From NCBI GenBank assembly GCA_963792485.1, contig CAWBWL010000009.1, positions 186,001 through 250,000 on the forward strand: a stretch of 64,000 nt of DNA, given 5' to 3'. Positions 14,022 to 23,374 of this stretch are shown one piece after another (positions within the stretch are counted from its first letter, which is position 1; each line of letters begins with the position of its first letter). Position numbers and translations under genes: made by a program. The notes beneath the pieces are model-generated. The model had not been told where the DNA came from, made no database searches, and saw only the letters and a list, made by a program, of their open reading frames with translations. This stretch comes from JANOYJ01 sp963792485 (GTDB lineage Bacteria; Pseudomonadota; Alphaproteobacteria; Rhizobiales; Rhizobiaceae).

Positions 14022-14591
14022 ATGAAGCTTCGTCTCTCACTTTTCGCCGCCTCCCTGGCATTTTCCACGTCTGTTCTTGCAGCCGCACCTGAGGACACAC
14101 TGGTCATCAAGCTGAAGGACGGCGAGGTGAAGATTGCGCTGAGGCCGGATATTGCCCCCAAACACGTGGCGCAGATCAAGGCGCTGGCAAAAAAGGGCTT
14201 TTATGATGGCGTGGTTTTCCACCGTGTGATCAATGGGTTCATGGCGCAGACCGGCGACGGCCAATTCGGTGATTCAGACGGCACTTACGATCCGAACGCG
14301 GCCGGAACCGGTGGTTCGGACCTGCCGAACATTCCAGCCGAATTTTCCAAGGAGCCCTTCGTGCGCGGCACGGTTGGCATGGCGCGCGCGCAGGATGAAA
14401 ATTCCGCCAATTCCCAGTTCTTCATCATGTTTGCCCCCGGCGATTCTCTCAACGGTCAATATACGGTAGTCGGCACAGTCGAGAGCGGGATGGAACTTGT
14501 CGACAAGATCAAAAAGGGCGACGAAAACAATAATGGCTCAGTGGCCGACCCAGACAAGATGATCAGCGTCAAGCTCGCATCAGGCAATTAA
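14022..14591 (+). CDS. ppiA: Peptidyl-prolyl cis-trans isomerase, exported cyclophilin
   Basis: Cyclophilin of 189 residues with an N-terminal signal peptide (MKLRLSLFAASLAFSTSVLA, cleavage after AAA), so it probably acts in the periplasm as a proline isomerase for exported proteins. Catalytic-fold motifs are GVVFHRVINGFMAQTGD, containing the active-site Arg of FHRV, and ENSANSQFFIMF. It lies 12 bases after coaD and 14 before a second, unexported cyclophilin, a pairing common in Rhizobiales. Confidence 0.93.
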   Translation: MKLRLSLFAASLAFSTSVLAAAPEDTLVIKLKDGEVKIALRPDIAPKHVAQIKALAKKGFYDGVVFHRVINGFMAQTGDGQFGDSDGTYDPNAAGTGGSDLPNIPAEFSKEPFVRGTVGMARAQDENSANSQFFIMFAPGDSLNGQYTVVGTVESGMELVDKIKKGDENNNGSVADPDKMISVKLASGN

Positions 14592-14605
14592 AAGGACAGA
14601 CAGGA

Positions 14606-15118
14606 ATGGCTTACAAAGACCCCGAAAACACGCTGGTGCTGGAGACCACACAAGGCAAAGTCGTAATCGAATTGCTGCCGGACCTCGCTCCCGGCCATGT
14701 CGGGCGGATCAAGGAGCTGGCGCGGGAAGGCGCTTATGACGGCGTTGTGTTTCACCGTGTGATCGATGGATTCATGGCGCAGACTGGCGATGTGAAGTTC
14801 GGAAAATCTGGCGGGGAGCATTTCAATCCGTCTCGCGCGGGCATGGGGGGCTCGGACAAGCCTGACCTGCAATCCGAATTTTCCAACATGAACCATGGCC
14901 GCGGAACATGCTCCATGGCCCGCTCGCAGAACCCACATTCGGCGAATTCACAGTTCTTCATCTGCTTTGGCGATTCAGGCTTTTTGAACCGGCAATACAC
15001 GGTCTGGGGGCAGGTCTCGGAAGGCATGGACAATGTCGACAAGATCAAGCGCGGCGAGCCGGTGCAAAATCCGGACAAGATTGTGTCGATGAAGGTTGCG
15101 GCGGACATAGCGGGCTGA
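14606..15118 (+). CDS. ppiB: Peptidyl-prolyl cis-trans isomerase, cytoplasmic cyclophilin
   Basis: The 170-residue cyclophilin lacks a signal peptide and starts MAYKDPENTLVLETTQGKVV. Motifs GVVFHRVIDGFMAQTGD and SQNPHSANSQFFICF are intact, including the catalytic Arg and the substrate-binding Gln-Phe-Phe. It is the cytoplasmic partner of the exported cyclophilin immediately upstream, and the two probably arose by duplication. A GC-rich hairpin follows its stop. Confidence 0.95.
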   Translation: MAYKDPENTLVLETTQGKVVIELLPDLAPGHVGRIKELAREGAYDGVVFHRVIDGFMAQTGDVKFGKSGGEHFNPSRAGMGGSDKPDLQSEFSNMNHGRGTCSMARSQNPHSANSQFFICFGDSGFLNRQYTVWGQVSEGMDNVDKIKRGEPVQNPDKIVSMKVAADIAG

Positions 15119-15129
15119 CGTCTAACAGT

Positions 15130-15160
15130 GCAGCTGCCCGCCGGGAGGGCGGGCGGCTGC
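15130..15160 (+). terminator. GC-rich hairpin after ppiB
   Basis: GCAGCTGCCCGCC at 15130-15142 pairs with GGCGGGCGGCTGC at 15148-15160 with a single wobble and a five-base loop. There is no T-run, so it could attenuate transcription or stabilise the 3' end rather than being a classic terminator. Confidence 0.45.
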
Positions 15161-15214
15161 GGCAGGACTTGAAAGAGAACCGGTGGCAACGGCCGGAATT
15201 GAGGGGATGGGAGC

Positions 15215-15646
15215 ATGGGAACGAAGGCGCAAGCCATACGGCGCATCATATTGGCAGGCGCCGTCTACGACATTGTTGTGGCCGGGCCGCTTGCGATTCC
15301 GCCGCTGACGAATTTTGGCATCCACACCCTGTTTCAGATCAACAATTTGCTCGGCTTCAATCAACCAGCTCCGGTGTTTGACACCGTGCATCTCATCTTC
15401 ACCAGTCTGTTCGGGATATGGGCTACAGCCTGGGCCATAACTAAGTTCCGCTCTGCCAATCTGGGTTTCGTGCGTCTTGACCTCATCATGCGCATTGCAG
15501 TGCTTGCGGTTCTCCTCTGGTATGCGCTCACCGCCAATACCTACGGCATTATATATCTGTTCATTGCGGCCGACATTTTCTGGATGGCGATCAACTGGTG
15601 GGGCAGCCGGATGCTCAGCGACATAGAACGGGAGGGTAAGCCGTAA
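15215..15646 (+). CDS. Small four-helix membrane protein of unknown function
   Basis: The 143-residue protein has about four hydrophobic helices (IILAGAVYDIVVAGPLAI, TVHLIFTSLFGIWATAWAI, LIMRIAVLAVLLWYALTA and GIIYLFIAADIFWMAINWW). No catalytic motif is visible. It resembles uncharacterised proteobacterial inner-membrane proteins. It lies between ppiB and queA with a start 20 bases before the queA frame, and may be cotranscribed with queA-tgt. Confidence 0.75.
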   Translation: MGTKAQAIRRIILAGAVYDIVVAGPLAIPPLTNFGIHTLFQINNLLGFNQPAPVFDTVHLIFTSLFGIWATAWAITKFRSANLGFVRLDLIMRIAVLAVLLWYALTANTYGIIYLFIAADIFWMAINWWGSRMLSDIEREGKP

Positions 15647-15666
15647 GGCGCCTTGTCCGGCAGTAG

Positions 15667-16734
15667 ATGCGTGTTGACCAGTTTGATTTTGATCTTCCCG
15701 ACAGCTCGGTAGCGTTGCGGCCAGTTGAGCCGCGCGACAGCGCCCGTCTGCTGGTCTTGCGAAATGGCGAGGCGATATTCGACAGTCATGTCAAGAGGTT
15801 GCCGGACTTATTGAATGCCGGCGACACTCTTGTTTTTAATGACACAAAAGTCATTCCGGCGCAGCTCGAAGGCGTGCGCGTCCGGGGTGAGAACCGGGCG
15901 AAAATTTCTTCAACCTTGCACATGCGGGTGGCCCCGGACCGCTGGCTCGCCTTCCTGCGGCCAGCCAAACGTGTGTCAGCTGGCGACCGGCTGATCTTTG
16001 GTGCCGGCGAAAACACCTGCTTTCTCGGCAAACTCAAGGCGGACGTCATCTCAAGAAGCGCCGATGGCGAGGCGTTGTTGGCTTTCGAGCTTTCCGGCCC
16101 GGTCCTTGACGAAGCGCTGCATGCGGTCGGGCACGTGCCGCTGCCACCATATATTGCACTCAAGCGAGACGAGGACGCGCGCGACCGTGCGGATTATCAG
16201 ACTGTCTACGCCGCCCGCGAAGGCGCTGTGGCCGCGCCGACTGCGGGCTTGCACTTCACGCCGGAACTTCTTGCAAGTCTTGATGCGAAGGGCGTTTTGC
16301 GGGCTTTTGTTACCCTGCATGTCGGCGCAGGAACGTTTCTGCCGGTGAAGGCACAAGACACCAAAGACCACAAAATGCATGCTGAAATCGGCCACATAGA
16401 CGAAAGCACGGCAAGCAAGATCAATGCGGCGCGCGCGGCAGGCGGACGGATCATTGCTGTGGGCACGACCTCGCTGCGCCTCCTTGAAAGCGCCGCGGGA
16501 GATGATGGCCGGGTGCAGCCATGGTCTGGTCCTACAGATATTTTCATCACCCCAGGCTACAGGTTTCGTGCAATAGACGGCCTGATGACGAACTTCCATT
16601 TGCCGAGATCCACCCTGTTTATGCTCGTTTCAGCCCTGATGGGCGCTGAGCGGATGAAGCGCGCTTACCAACATGCGATCCGCTCCGGATACCGGTTCTA
16701 CTCCTATGGCGACGCGAGCCTGCTGATTCCATGA
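15667..16734 (+). CDS. queA: S-adenosylmethionine:tRNA ribosyltransferase-isomerase
   Basis: QueA moves the ribosyl part of S-adenosylmethionine onto preQ1 in tRNA to make epoxyqueuosine. The 355 residues are typical. Family signatures are MRVDQFDFDLP at the N-terminus, LVFNDTKVIPAQL, VGHVPLPPYI, GAVAAPTAGLHFT, VTLHVGAGTFLPVK and the C-terminal TNFHLPRSTLFMLVSALMG. Its last codon overlaps the start of tgt (ATGA), so the two queuosine genes are translationally coupled. Confidence 0.97.
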   Translation: MRVDQFDFDLPDSSVALRPVEPRDSARLLVLRNGEAIFDSHVKRLPDLLNAGDTLVFNDTKVIPAQLEGVRVRGENRAKISSTLHMRVAPDRWLAFLRPAKRVSAGDRLIFGAGENTCFLGKLKADVISRSADGEALLAFELSGPVLDEALHAVGHVPLPPYIALKRDEDARDRADYQTVYAAREGAVAAPTAGLHFTPELLASLDAKGVLRAFVTLHVGAGTFLPVKAQDTKDHKMHAEIGHIDESTASKINAARAAGGRIIAVGTTSLRLLESAAGDDGRVQPWSGPTDIFITPGYRFRAIDGLMTNFHLPRSTLFMLVSALMGAERMKRAYQHAIRSGYRFYSYGDASLLIP

Positions 16735-17861
16735 GCGCAGCGTTTGGATTCAAACTGCTGGCGACTGACGGCGCGGCGCGGCGCGGTGAAATTTCGACGC
16801 CGCGCGGCGTGATCCGCACACCTGCCTTCATGCCGGTCGGAACAGCGGGCACTGTCAAGACCATGTATATGGATCAGGTCCGTGATCTTGGCGCTGATAT
16901 CATTCTTGGTAACACCTATCATCTGATGCTGCGGCCCGGCGCCGAGCGTGTTGAACGGCTTGGCGGGCTGCACAAATTTGCCAATTGGCCCTATCCGATC
17001 TTGACCGATTCCGGCGGTTTTCAGGTGATGTCGCTCTCGAACCTGCGCAAAATCACGGAGCAGGGCGTTACCTTTCGCTCGCACATTGATGGCGCGAAGT
17101 TTGAGATGAGCCCGGAGCGCTCAATTGAAATTCAAGGCCTGCTGGGCTCGGATATCCAAATGCAGCTTGACGAATGTGTTGCGCTGCCGGCTTCGGAAAA
17201 AGATATCGAGAAGGCGATGCAGCTGTCGCTGCGCTGGGCGGAACGTTGCAAAATCGCTTTTAGCGATCAGCCGGGAAAGGCCATGTTTGGCATTGTCCAA
17301 GGTGGCGACCAGCCGCATTTGCGCGTCCAGTCTGCGCAGGCGCTGACAGCGATGGATTTGAAGGGCTATGCCGTTGGCGGCCTTGCCGTCGGCGAGCCGC
17401 AGGCGGTCATGCTTGATATGCTCGAAGTGACTCTGCCGCATCTGCCGCAGTCCAAGCCGCGCTATCTGATGGGCGTGGGAACGCCAGACGATATTTTGAA
17501 GTCCGTGGCGCGCGGGATCGACATGTTCGACTGCGTCATGCCGACAAGGGCGGGACGGCACGGGCTCGCCTATACCCGTTTTGGCAAAATCAATCTGCGC
17601 AATGCCCGCCACGCGGATGATCCGCGCCCTCTGGATGCGCAAAGCGATTGTTCCGCCGCGCGCGACTATTCCCGCGCTTATCTCCATCATCTTGTCCGGT
17701 CAGGCGAGGCGCTCGCGGGCATGCTGCTCACCTGGAACAATCTGCATTACTATCAAAGCCTGATGCAGGGAGCGCGCCAGGCGATAGAGCAGGGCGCTTA
17801 TCAGCGCTATTGCGAGGACACGAGCGAGGCATGGAAGCGCGGCGATATCGCGCCTGTCTAA
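16731..17861 (+). CDS. tgt: tRNA-guanine transglycosylase
   Basis: Tgt exchanges guanine 34 for preQ1 in tRNAs with GUN anticodons, the step before QueA. The 376-residue protein has RTPAFMPVGTAGTVKTM, GNTYHLMLRPG, ILTDSGGFQVMSL with the proton-acceptor Asp, FGIVQGG, and GIDMFDCVMPTRAGRHGLAYT with the nucleophilic Asp. In place of the usual CxCxxC zinc cluster the C-terminal segment reads DAQSDCSAARDYSRAYLHHL, so two of the expected zinc cysteines appear altered while the last CSAARDYSRAYLHHL part is intact. Other family features are complete. The gene overlaps the convergent DUF4864 gene by four bases. Confidence 0.95.
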   Translation: MSAAFGFKLLATDGAARRGEISTPRGVIRTPAFMPVGTAGTVKTMYMDQVRDLGADIILGNTYHLMLRPGAERVERLGGLHKFANWPYPILTDSGGFQVMSLSNLRKITEQGVTFRSHIDGAKFEMSPERSIEIQGLLGSDIQMQLDECVALPASEKDIEKAMQLSLRWAERCKIAFSDQPGKAMFGIVQGGDQPHLRVQSAQALTAMDLKGYAVGGLAVGEPQAVMLDMLEVTLPHLPQSKPRYLMGVGTPDDILKSVARGIDMFDCVMPTRAGRHGLAYTRFGKINLRNARHADDPRPLDAQSDCSAARDYSRAYLHHLVRSGEALAGMLLTWNNLHYYQSLMQGARQAIEQGAYQRYCEDTSEAWKRGDIAPV

Positions 17862-18280
17862 GCCGATCCGCCGTCCGCCTTTAGAAGCTGCACGCCGCTG
17901 ATTTTCCAGGAGCCGTCGCTCATCTTTATCAGCGAATAGAGGGCGACCCAGGCCGTGCCGTCCTTGGCGATGATTTCAACTTCTTGAACCACCGCTTCAG
18001 CGCTCACCTCTTTTGTCTTGCCGAACTGAATATCGCGCGGCTGCCAGACAGGCGAATAACCACCTTTGACCATGCCCATGAAGCTTTCAACGGTCGGGAA
18101 ATAGCCTTGTATCGACGGCGCGGCATAGGAGTAAGCCTCCGCATCCTTGCCGGCCCGGAACGCATTGATCTGGCTTTCGATGATTTTCTGCGCATCTGTG
18201 CTGGCGATCCCATCGGCCGATGCGGAAGCCGTGAGGAACGCGAGCGTTATAACCACCAGCGATCTGAGAACTGCGTGCAT
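17858..18280 (-). CDS. Exported DUF4864-type protein
   Basis: Protein of 140 residues from ATG 18280, preceded by TGGAGGGC, a strong ribosome-binding site; a longer in-frame extension to 18379 is unlikely. MHAVLRSLVVITLAFLTASA is a signal peptide. The mature part is an NTF2-like fold: IIESQINAFRAGKDAEAYSY, then FPTVESFMGMVKGGYSPVW and a C-terminal DGSWKISGVQLLKADGG. That pattern matches DUF4864, a periplasmic family of unknown function. It converges on tgt. Confidence 0.8.
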   Translation of the reverse strand: MHAVLRSLVVITLAFLTASASADGIASTDAQKIIESQINAFRAGKDAEAYSYAAPSIQGYFPTVESFMGMVKGGYSPVWQPRDIQFGKTKEVSAEAVVQEVEIIAKDGTAWVALYSLIKMSDGSWKISGVQLLKADGGSA

Positions 18281-18493
18281 TTTTTTGCCCTCCACTGAAA
18301 CTATACGGTCCAGCCGCGTCATTAGTTTCATGTCAGGAATTGGCGCGGCGCAAGTCTTTGGCAAGCAGCTCCATCTCACAAAATCGTGACGGCTTTGCTG
18401 GCAGGAGACAAACTAGCGCAGGCAGGGCAATTGACCTTTGTGAGCCAAATCCGTAAGAGCACGCCACTTCCACGGCAAATTCCGCCGCTTTGG

Positions 18494-18569
18494 GAGCGTG
18501 TAGCTCAGCCGGTAGAGCAACTGACTTTTAATCAGTAGGTCCAGGGTTCGAATCCCTGCGCGCTCACCA
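18494..18569 (+). tRNA. tRNA-Lys (anticodon TTT)
   Basis: The cloverleaf is complete. The acceptor arms GAGCGTG and CGCGCTC pair, the D-arm is AGCTCAGCCGGTAGAGCA, and the anticodon stem ACTGA/TCAGT encloses the loop CTTTTAA with anticodon TTT. The T-arm is CAGGG-TTCGAAT-CCCTG, and the discriminator A and encoded CCA end the gene. No integrase or attachment-site duplication is seen next to it. Confidence 0.97.
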
Positions 18570-18742
18570 TTTTCCGCCCATGACATATTTCATTCACGAT
18601 TGACGCCGGATTTGCGCGGGGGCAGACTGATTGATGAGGTGTATTGGGGAGCGGGTTCGAAAGTGGTGGCCAATTGCCCTTGCCGCATGTTCCCCTAAGT
18701 TTGCAAAATGCTCAATATTTCCTGTGGAGGCAGGAAGCAGCC

Positions 18743-18758
18743 GAACCTGATCAGGTTC
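18743..18758. promoter_or_regulatory. Perfect 16-bp palindrome upstream of the ABC operon
   Basis: GAACCTGATCAGGTTC is an exact inverted repeat ending 20 bases before the binding-protein ATG and just ahead of its ribosome-binding site (GGGAGGAAG). It is positioned like an operator for an operon-specific repressor, or as an RNA hairpin close to the start. No regulator gene lies in the operon. Confidence 0.5.
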
Positions 18759-18777
18759 TCAACCGGGAGGAAGAAGT

Positions 18778-20104
18778 ATGAAGAAGCTGTTGAATTTTGG
18801 CGCCTCACTCGGCGTTCTCGCTTTGGCGTCCATGGGCGGCGCCAGTCAGGCGCAGGCGGCAGGTGAACTGACGCTGTGCTGGGCCGCTTGGGATCCGGCA
18901 AATGCGCTTGTTGAATTGTCCAAGGACTTTGAGGCGCAGTCGGGCACGAAGATGAACTTCGAGTTCACCCCATGGCCGAATTTCACCGACCGGATTCTGA
19001 ATGAACTCAACTCCGGCGGCAAGCTTTGCGATCTATTGATCGGCGATTCGCAATGGCTCGGCGGCTCAGCCGAGAACGGCTATTACGTCAAGCTCAACGA
19101 CTTCTTCGACAAGGAGGGCATCAAAATGTCCGACTTTGCCGAAGCAACCGTTTACGCGTACTCGACCTGGCCGAAAGGCACGCCAAACTATTGGGCGCTG
19201 CCGGCGATGGGCGACGCCAATGGCTGGTTCTATCGCAAGGACTGGTTCGAAGATCCGAAGAATATGGAAGAATACAAGGCCAAGACCGGTGCGGATCTTG
19301 TGCCGCCAAAGACCTGGACGGAACTGAAGCAGATCGCCGAATTCTTCCAGGGCCGCGAGATCAACGGCCAGAAAGTCTATGGCGCGGCCATCTTCACCGA
19401 GCGCGCTTCGGAAGGCATCACCATGGGTGCCACCTCCGCGCTTTATCCGTTCGGCTTCTCCTACGAAAAGACGGCCGGCAAGTATGACATGGAAGGCGCT
19501 GTGAATTCCGAGGATGCTGTCAAGGGGCTTGAATTCTACAAGTCGCTCTACAAGTGCTGCACGCCTCCAGGCTATACCGACAGCTATATGGGCGAGGGAT
19601 TGGACGCGTTCAAATCAGGGCAGGTCGCCATGATGATGAACTGGTTTGCCTTCATGCCCGGCATGGCCAAGGATGAGAAGGTCGGCAAGGTGACGGGCTT
19701 CTTCGTCAATCCCGGCGAGAAAATCCCGGCATCCACGCTCGGCGGTCAGGGCATTTCGGTTGTCGCCAACACCGACAACATGGACGGCGCGCTTGCCTAT
19801 ATCAAATGGTTCGCCCAGCCGGATGTGCAGAAGAAGTGGTGGACGCTCGGCGGCTATGCCTGCCACAATGCGGTCCTGAACGATCCGTCATTCAAGGACT
19901 TCCCAGCCGTTTGCCGGCCAGTTCCTGGAAGCCATGGGCGGCGTCAAGGACTTCTGGCAGGAGCCTGCTTACGCTTCGCTGCTGCAGGCCATGCAGAAGC
20001 GGCTTCATGATTATGTCGTTGCCGATAAGGGCACAGCCAAAGAGGCCTTGGACGGGCTGATTGTGGACTGGACCGGTGTCTTCAAGGAAGAAGGCAAGCT
20101 CTAA
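18778..20104 (+). pseudogene. ABC transporter sugar-binding protein (one frameshift near the C-terminus)
   Basis: Extracellular solute-binding protein of family 1, about 442 residues when repaired. The signal peptide MKKLLNFGASLGVLALASMG ends near ASQAQAA. The mature start GELTLCWAAWDPANALVELS, the central PNYWALPAMGDANGWFYRKD and WTELKQIAEFF are typical of carbohydrate-binding proteins. The frame changes at about 19902: one extra C in TTCCCAGCC diverts the reading. Removing it restores QPFAGQFLEAMGGVKDFWQE through to VFKEEGKL and TAA at 20104. The gene heads an operon with two permeases, two ATPases and dihydroxyacetone kinase. Ligand unknown; a triose, polyol or sugar yielding dihydroxyacetone is an inference from context. 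Confidence 0.85.
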
Positions 20105-20134
20105 GAGCTCCGGTTTCTTCTCACGCAACCAGCA

Positions 20135-20161
20135 GCATCCCCGGAACATCTCCGGGGATGC
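20135..20161 (+). terminator. Intercistronic hairpin after the binding-protein gene
   Basis: GCATCCCCGG at 20135-20144 is exactly complementary to CCGGGGATGC at 20152-20161, with a seven-base loop. There is no T-run. Such hairpins behind periplasmic binding-protein genes usually stabilise the upstream mRNA and lower readthrough, giving more binding protein than permease. Confidence 0.6.
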
Positions 20162-20183
20162 CGCCTAACGGTTCTGGAGCCCA

Positions 20184-21137
20184 ATGTCTCAAGTTGAAAA
20201 TGTGGCCACGCGAGTGGTGCAAGCTACGCCTATGCCAATGCGCAAGGCCGTGCAGGGGCTTTCGGACAAGGCGATTGCATGGATATTCATCGCGCCGACG
20301 ATTGTGCTTTTGCTCGCCATCAATATCTTTCCGCTGATCTGGACGGTCTATCTGTCCTTTACCAATTACGCGTCCAACCGCCCCAACCGGCCGGTCGTGA
20401 ATGTCGGGTTGAAATGGTATCAGGACATATTGAGTTCACCGGAAATCTGGGCCTCGATGCAGGCCACGGCGCATTTTGTCTTCTGGACCATCGTCATCCA
20501 GACAGTGCTTGGTTTTGCGCTCGCCTATCTGATCGACCGCAAATTCCGCGGTCATGCCTTCTGGACAACGCTGATCCTGATTCCGATGATGCTGTCCCCG
20601 GCGGTGGTCGGCAACTTCTGGAAATTTCTTTACCAGCCGCAAATCGGCCTGTTCAATTACATGGTCTCATTCTTCACCGGCATCCCGCCGTCTTCCTTTG
20701 AAATGCTTGGCTCGGTGAAACTAGCGCCTTGGGCGATCATCATTGTCGATACCTGGATGTGGACGCCCTATGTGATGCTGATTTGCCTTGCCGGGCTGCG
20801 GTCGATTCCGGGCTATATCTATGAGGCCGCCGAGGTGGACCGGGCGTCGAACTGGCGGCAATTCTGGTCGATCACGCTGCCGATGGCGATGCCCTTCATC
20901 ATGCTGGCGGTGCTGTTCCGCGGCATCGAGAACTTCAAAATGTTCGACATGGTCATGCTGCTCACTGGCGGCGGGCCGGGTTCAACTACAGAACTTGCAT
21001 CTATCGCACTCAAGCGCCAAGCGTTTGAAGCTTACCGCACCGGTTACTCATCGGCCTTCGCCATCATTCTGTTCGTCGCCGTGTTCGGCCTTGCCAACAT
21101 TTATGTGCGCGCGCTCAACAAGGTCAAACAACGATGA
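20184..21137 (+). CDS. ABC transporter permease (MalF type)
   Basis: Inner-membrane permease of 317 residues with six hydrophobic segments. The cytoplasmic EAA loop that contacts the ATPase reads YEAAEVDRASNWRQFWSIT-LP (EAAxxDGA-like). N-terminal helix WIFIAPTIVLLLAINIFPLI is typical of sugar-transporter permeases of the MalF/UgpA kind. It overlaps the next permease by ATGA. Confidence 0.93.
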   Translation: MSQVENVATRVVQATPMPMRKAVQGLSDKAIAWIFIAPTIVLLLAINIFPLIWTVYLSFTNYASNRPNRPVVNVGLKWYQDILSSPEIWASMQATAHFVFWTIVIQTVLGFALAYLIDRKFRGHAFWTTLILIPMMLSPAVVGNFWKFLYQPQIGLFNYMVSFFTGIPPSSFEMLGSVKLAPWAIIIVDTWMWTPYVMLICLAGLRSIPGYIYEAAEVDRASNWRQFWSITLPMAMPFIMLAVLFRGIENFKMFDMVMLLTGGGPGSTTELASIALKRQAFEAYRTGYSSAFAIILFVAVFGLANIYVRALNKVKQR

Positions 21138-22087
21138 GCAGCAACTCGACCGCCTATTCCGTCGTCGAACCAACCCCCATGGCCAAGCGCATCTCGGCCT
21201 TTTTTGTGGTCCTCTACGCAGTCATCTCGCTTTTGCCGCTGGTCTGGATTTTCGCAACCGGATGGAAGACGCCGCCGGATTCGATTTCCTACCCGCCGAA
21301 GATCGTCTTCAACCCGTCGCTTGAAGGCTATTGCAATCTCTTCACCACCCGTACGCGTCAGACGGATGAGTATATCCAGTCGCTTGGCGCACCGGTGGGA
21401 AAATGCGACGAGGTTACTCGCAGCCGGGAAATGGTGATTGCCGGACGGTCCAATTACGCGCCGCGCTTCATCAACTCAATTGTCATCGCCTTTGGCTCCA
21501 CATTCCTTGCTGTCGCGCTTGGGACATTTGCGGCCTATGCCTTTTCAAGGTTCAAAATTCCGCTGGCCGACGATCTGCTGTTTTTCATTCTGTCCACACG
21601 AATGATGCCACCCATTGCCGTTGCGATCCCGATTTACCTCATGTACCGCCAGCTTGGTCTGTCCGACACAGCGCTCGGAATGATCCTGCTCTACACGGCG
21701 GTCAACGTTTCGCTCGCAGTCTGGCTGCTCAAGGGGTTCATCGACGAAATCCCGCGTGAGTATGAAGAAGCGGCGATGATCGACGGCTATACGCGATTGC
21801 AATCCTTCTTCAAGGTCGTGCTGCCGCAGGCCGCAACGGGCATCGCTGCCACGGGTATTTTCTGTCTGATCTTCGCCTGGAACGAATACGCTTTCGCAGT
21901 GCTCCTGACATCTGGAACGGCGCAGACCGCGCCGCCATTTATCCCGACAATCATTGGCGAAGGCGGCATGGACTGGCCGGCCGTCGGCGCGGGCACCACG
22001 CTGTTCCTTATTCCGATACTCGTGTTCACAATCCTGCTCCGCAAACATCTGTTGCGCGGCATCACTTTCGGGGCGGTGCGCAAATGA
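21134..22087 (+). CDS. ABC transporter permease (MalG type)
   Basis: The 317-residue permease pairs with the preceding one to form the channel. The EAA loop is YEEAAMIDGYTRLQSFFKVV followed by LP, a good match to the MalG consensus. An extended periplasmic insertion between the first and second helices (about residues 55-105, including FTTRTRQTDEYIQSL) is longer than in MalG. It overlaps both neighbours by four bases, indicating tight translational coupling. Confidence 0.93.
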   Translation: MSSNSTAYSVVEPTPMAKRISAFFVVLYAVISLLPLVWIFATGWKTPPDSISYPPKIVFNPSLEGYCNLFTTRTRQTDEYIQSLGAPVGKCDEVTRSREMVIAGRSNYAPRFINSIVIAFGSTFLAVALGTFAAYAFSRFKIPLADDLLFFILSTRMMPPIAVAIPIYLMYRQLGLSDTALGMILLYTAVNVSLAVWLLKGFIDEIPREYEEAAMIDGYTRLQSFFKVVLPQAATGIAATGIFCLIFAWNEYAFAVLLTSGTAQTAPPFIPTIIGEGGMDWPAVGAGTTLFLIPILVFTILLRKHLLRGITFGAVRK

Positions 22088-22272
22088 CCAAATTTTTCGA
22101 TGGACTTATGCGTTTTCGGCGGGAGCCTTGGGAGCAGCTGGCATCTGCCATCATCGGCATCGGCATATTGATGCTGCTGCAGCCGCTGTCGATGACGCTC
22201 TATACCTATTCATTCATCACCACGCTGATTGGCACTGTGATGTTCATCGTCGTCACGAAGTTCCCGGAGTAG
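22084..22272 (+). CDS. 62-residue two-helix membrane protein of the ABC operon
   Basis: The small protein has an amphipathic N-terminus (MTKFFDGLMRFRREPWEQLA) and two hydrophobic helices (SAIIGIGILMLLQPLSM and YSFITTLIGTVMFIVV). It is coupled by ATGA overlap to the permease gene and followed three bases later by the ATPase gene. Rhizobial glycerol ABC operons also carry a small membrane protein between transporter genes, so an accessory role in the permease complex is plausible. It has no recognised domain. Confidence 0.75.
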   Translation: MTKFFDGLMRFRREPWEQLASAIIGIGILMLLQPLSMTLYTYSFITTLIGTVMFIVVTKFPE

Positions 22273-22275
22273 AGT

Positions 22276-23374
22276 GTGGCTGAGATCAGGGTTCAGAATC
22301 TGCAAAAGAAGTTCGGTGACTTTGTCGCCGTGCGCGAACTCGTCTTTCACAATTCCGGACGGCTCATTCTTCTGCCTGCTCGGACCGTCAGGTTGCGGCA
22401 AGACCACGACATTGCGCATGATCGCCGGGCTTGAACTGCCTTCGTCCGGAAGCATTTTTCTGGGCGGTGAAGATGTTGCTTTCAAGCGGGCGGCCGAGCG
22501 CGACATCGCTTTTGTGTTCCAGCTGTTCGCGCTCTATCCGCACATGAATGTGCGCAAGAACATCGGCTTCCCGCTGCTCTGTCAGAATGTGCCGTCCGCC
22601 GAAATCCGCCGGCGCGTTGAGGAAACAGCCAAGCTCCTGCGCATTGATCACATACTCGACAAGCCCGTATCTGGACTGGCGGGCGGTGATCGCCAGCGCG
22701 TCGCGCTGGGCAGGGCAATTGTGCGCCGACCGCTCGCTTTTCTCATGGACGAGCCGCTCGGCACGCTCGACACCGAGTTCCGCGATCTGATGTGCGAGGA
22801 GCTCAGGAGTCTGCATGATCGCATAAGCGCTACGACGGTTTACGTCACCCATGACCAGCTGGAGGCGATGTCCATGGCTGATCACATTGCCATCATGAAC
22901 CGCGGCGAGATCGAGCAGTTGGGCGCGCCGCAGGAAATTTACGACCGGCCTGCCACCAAGTTTGTCGCCGAGTTCATAGGCTCGCCTGCCATGAATTTCG
23001 TGCGGGTGCGGGGGAGTTCCGCCGCAGCCAGCAAGTCGATCATGATTGATGGTGCGCGCGTTGACATTCCAGAGACACGCGAGGGCGTTTCCGGAGACGA
23101 GTTCCTGCTGGGCGTGCGACCGGAGCACATTGTATTGGATGACCGCTCAAAACTGCGCGGCGAGGTCATTGCAACTGAGTATCTGGGGACCACGCAAATT
23201 GTTTCGCTTGTCCTTCCTGGCGGCGAGGCGAAGGCGCGCGTTGCGAGCGCTGAGCGGGTGAAAGCCGGCGAGAAAGTTGGTCTCAGATTCATGGGTGACA
23301 AGCTGTCGATCTTCAATCCGTCCACGGGCCGTTCCGTGCGCAGTGCGCTCCATGAGGTGCCGGGGCATGGCTGA
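22276..23374 (+). pseudogene. ABC transporter ATPase 1 (MalK/UgpC type, one frameshift)
   Basis: From GTG 22276 the protein reads VAEIRVQNLQKKFGDFVAV, then shifts frame at about 22341 (one extra base). Past the shift it continues as SFTIPDGSFFCLLGPSGCGKTTTL. The rest has Q-loop VFQLFALYPHM, a signature reading SGLAGGDRQRVALGRAIV (LSGGQ written as LAGGD), Walker B LAFLMDEPLGTLD and the switch His in YVTHDQ. A C-terminal TOBE-like regulatory domain follows. The altered signature and intact remainder suggest a specialised partner of the second ATPase. The frame change lies between well-conserved segments, so a sequence error is likely. Confidence 0.85.

Noticed and set aside
18494..18569. tRNA-Lys as an integration site
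   Set aside because: No integrase gene and no repeated 3' tRNA segment seen nearby.
18729..18745. SRP-RNA-like string (GGCAGGAAGCAGCC)
   Set aside because: Only a partial match to the SRP RNA tetraloop region and no surrounding helix; lies in the leader of the ABC operon.
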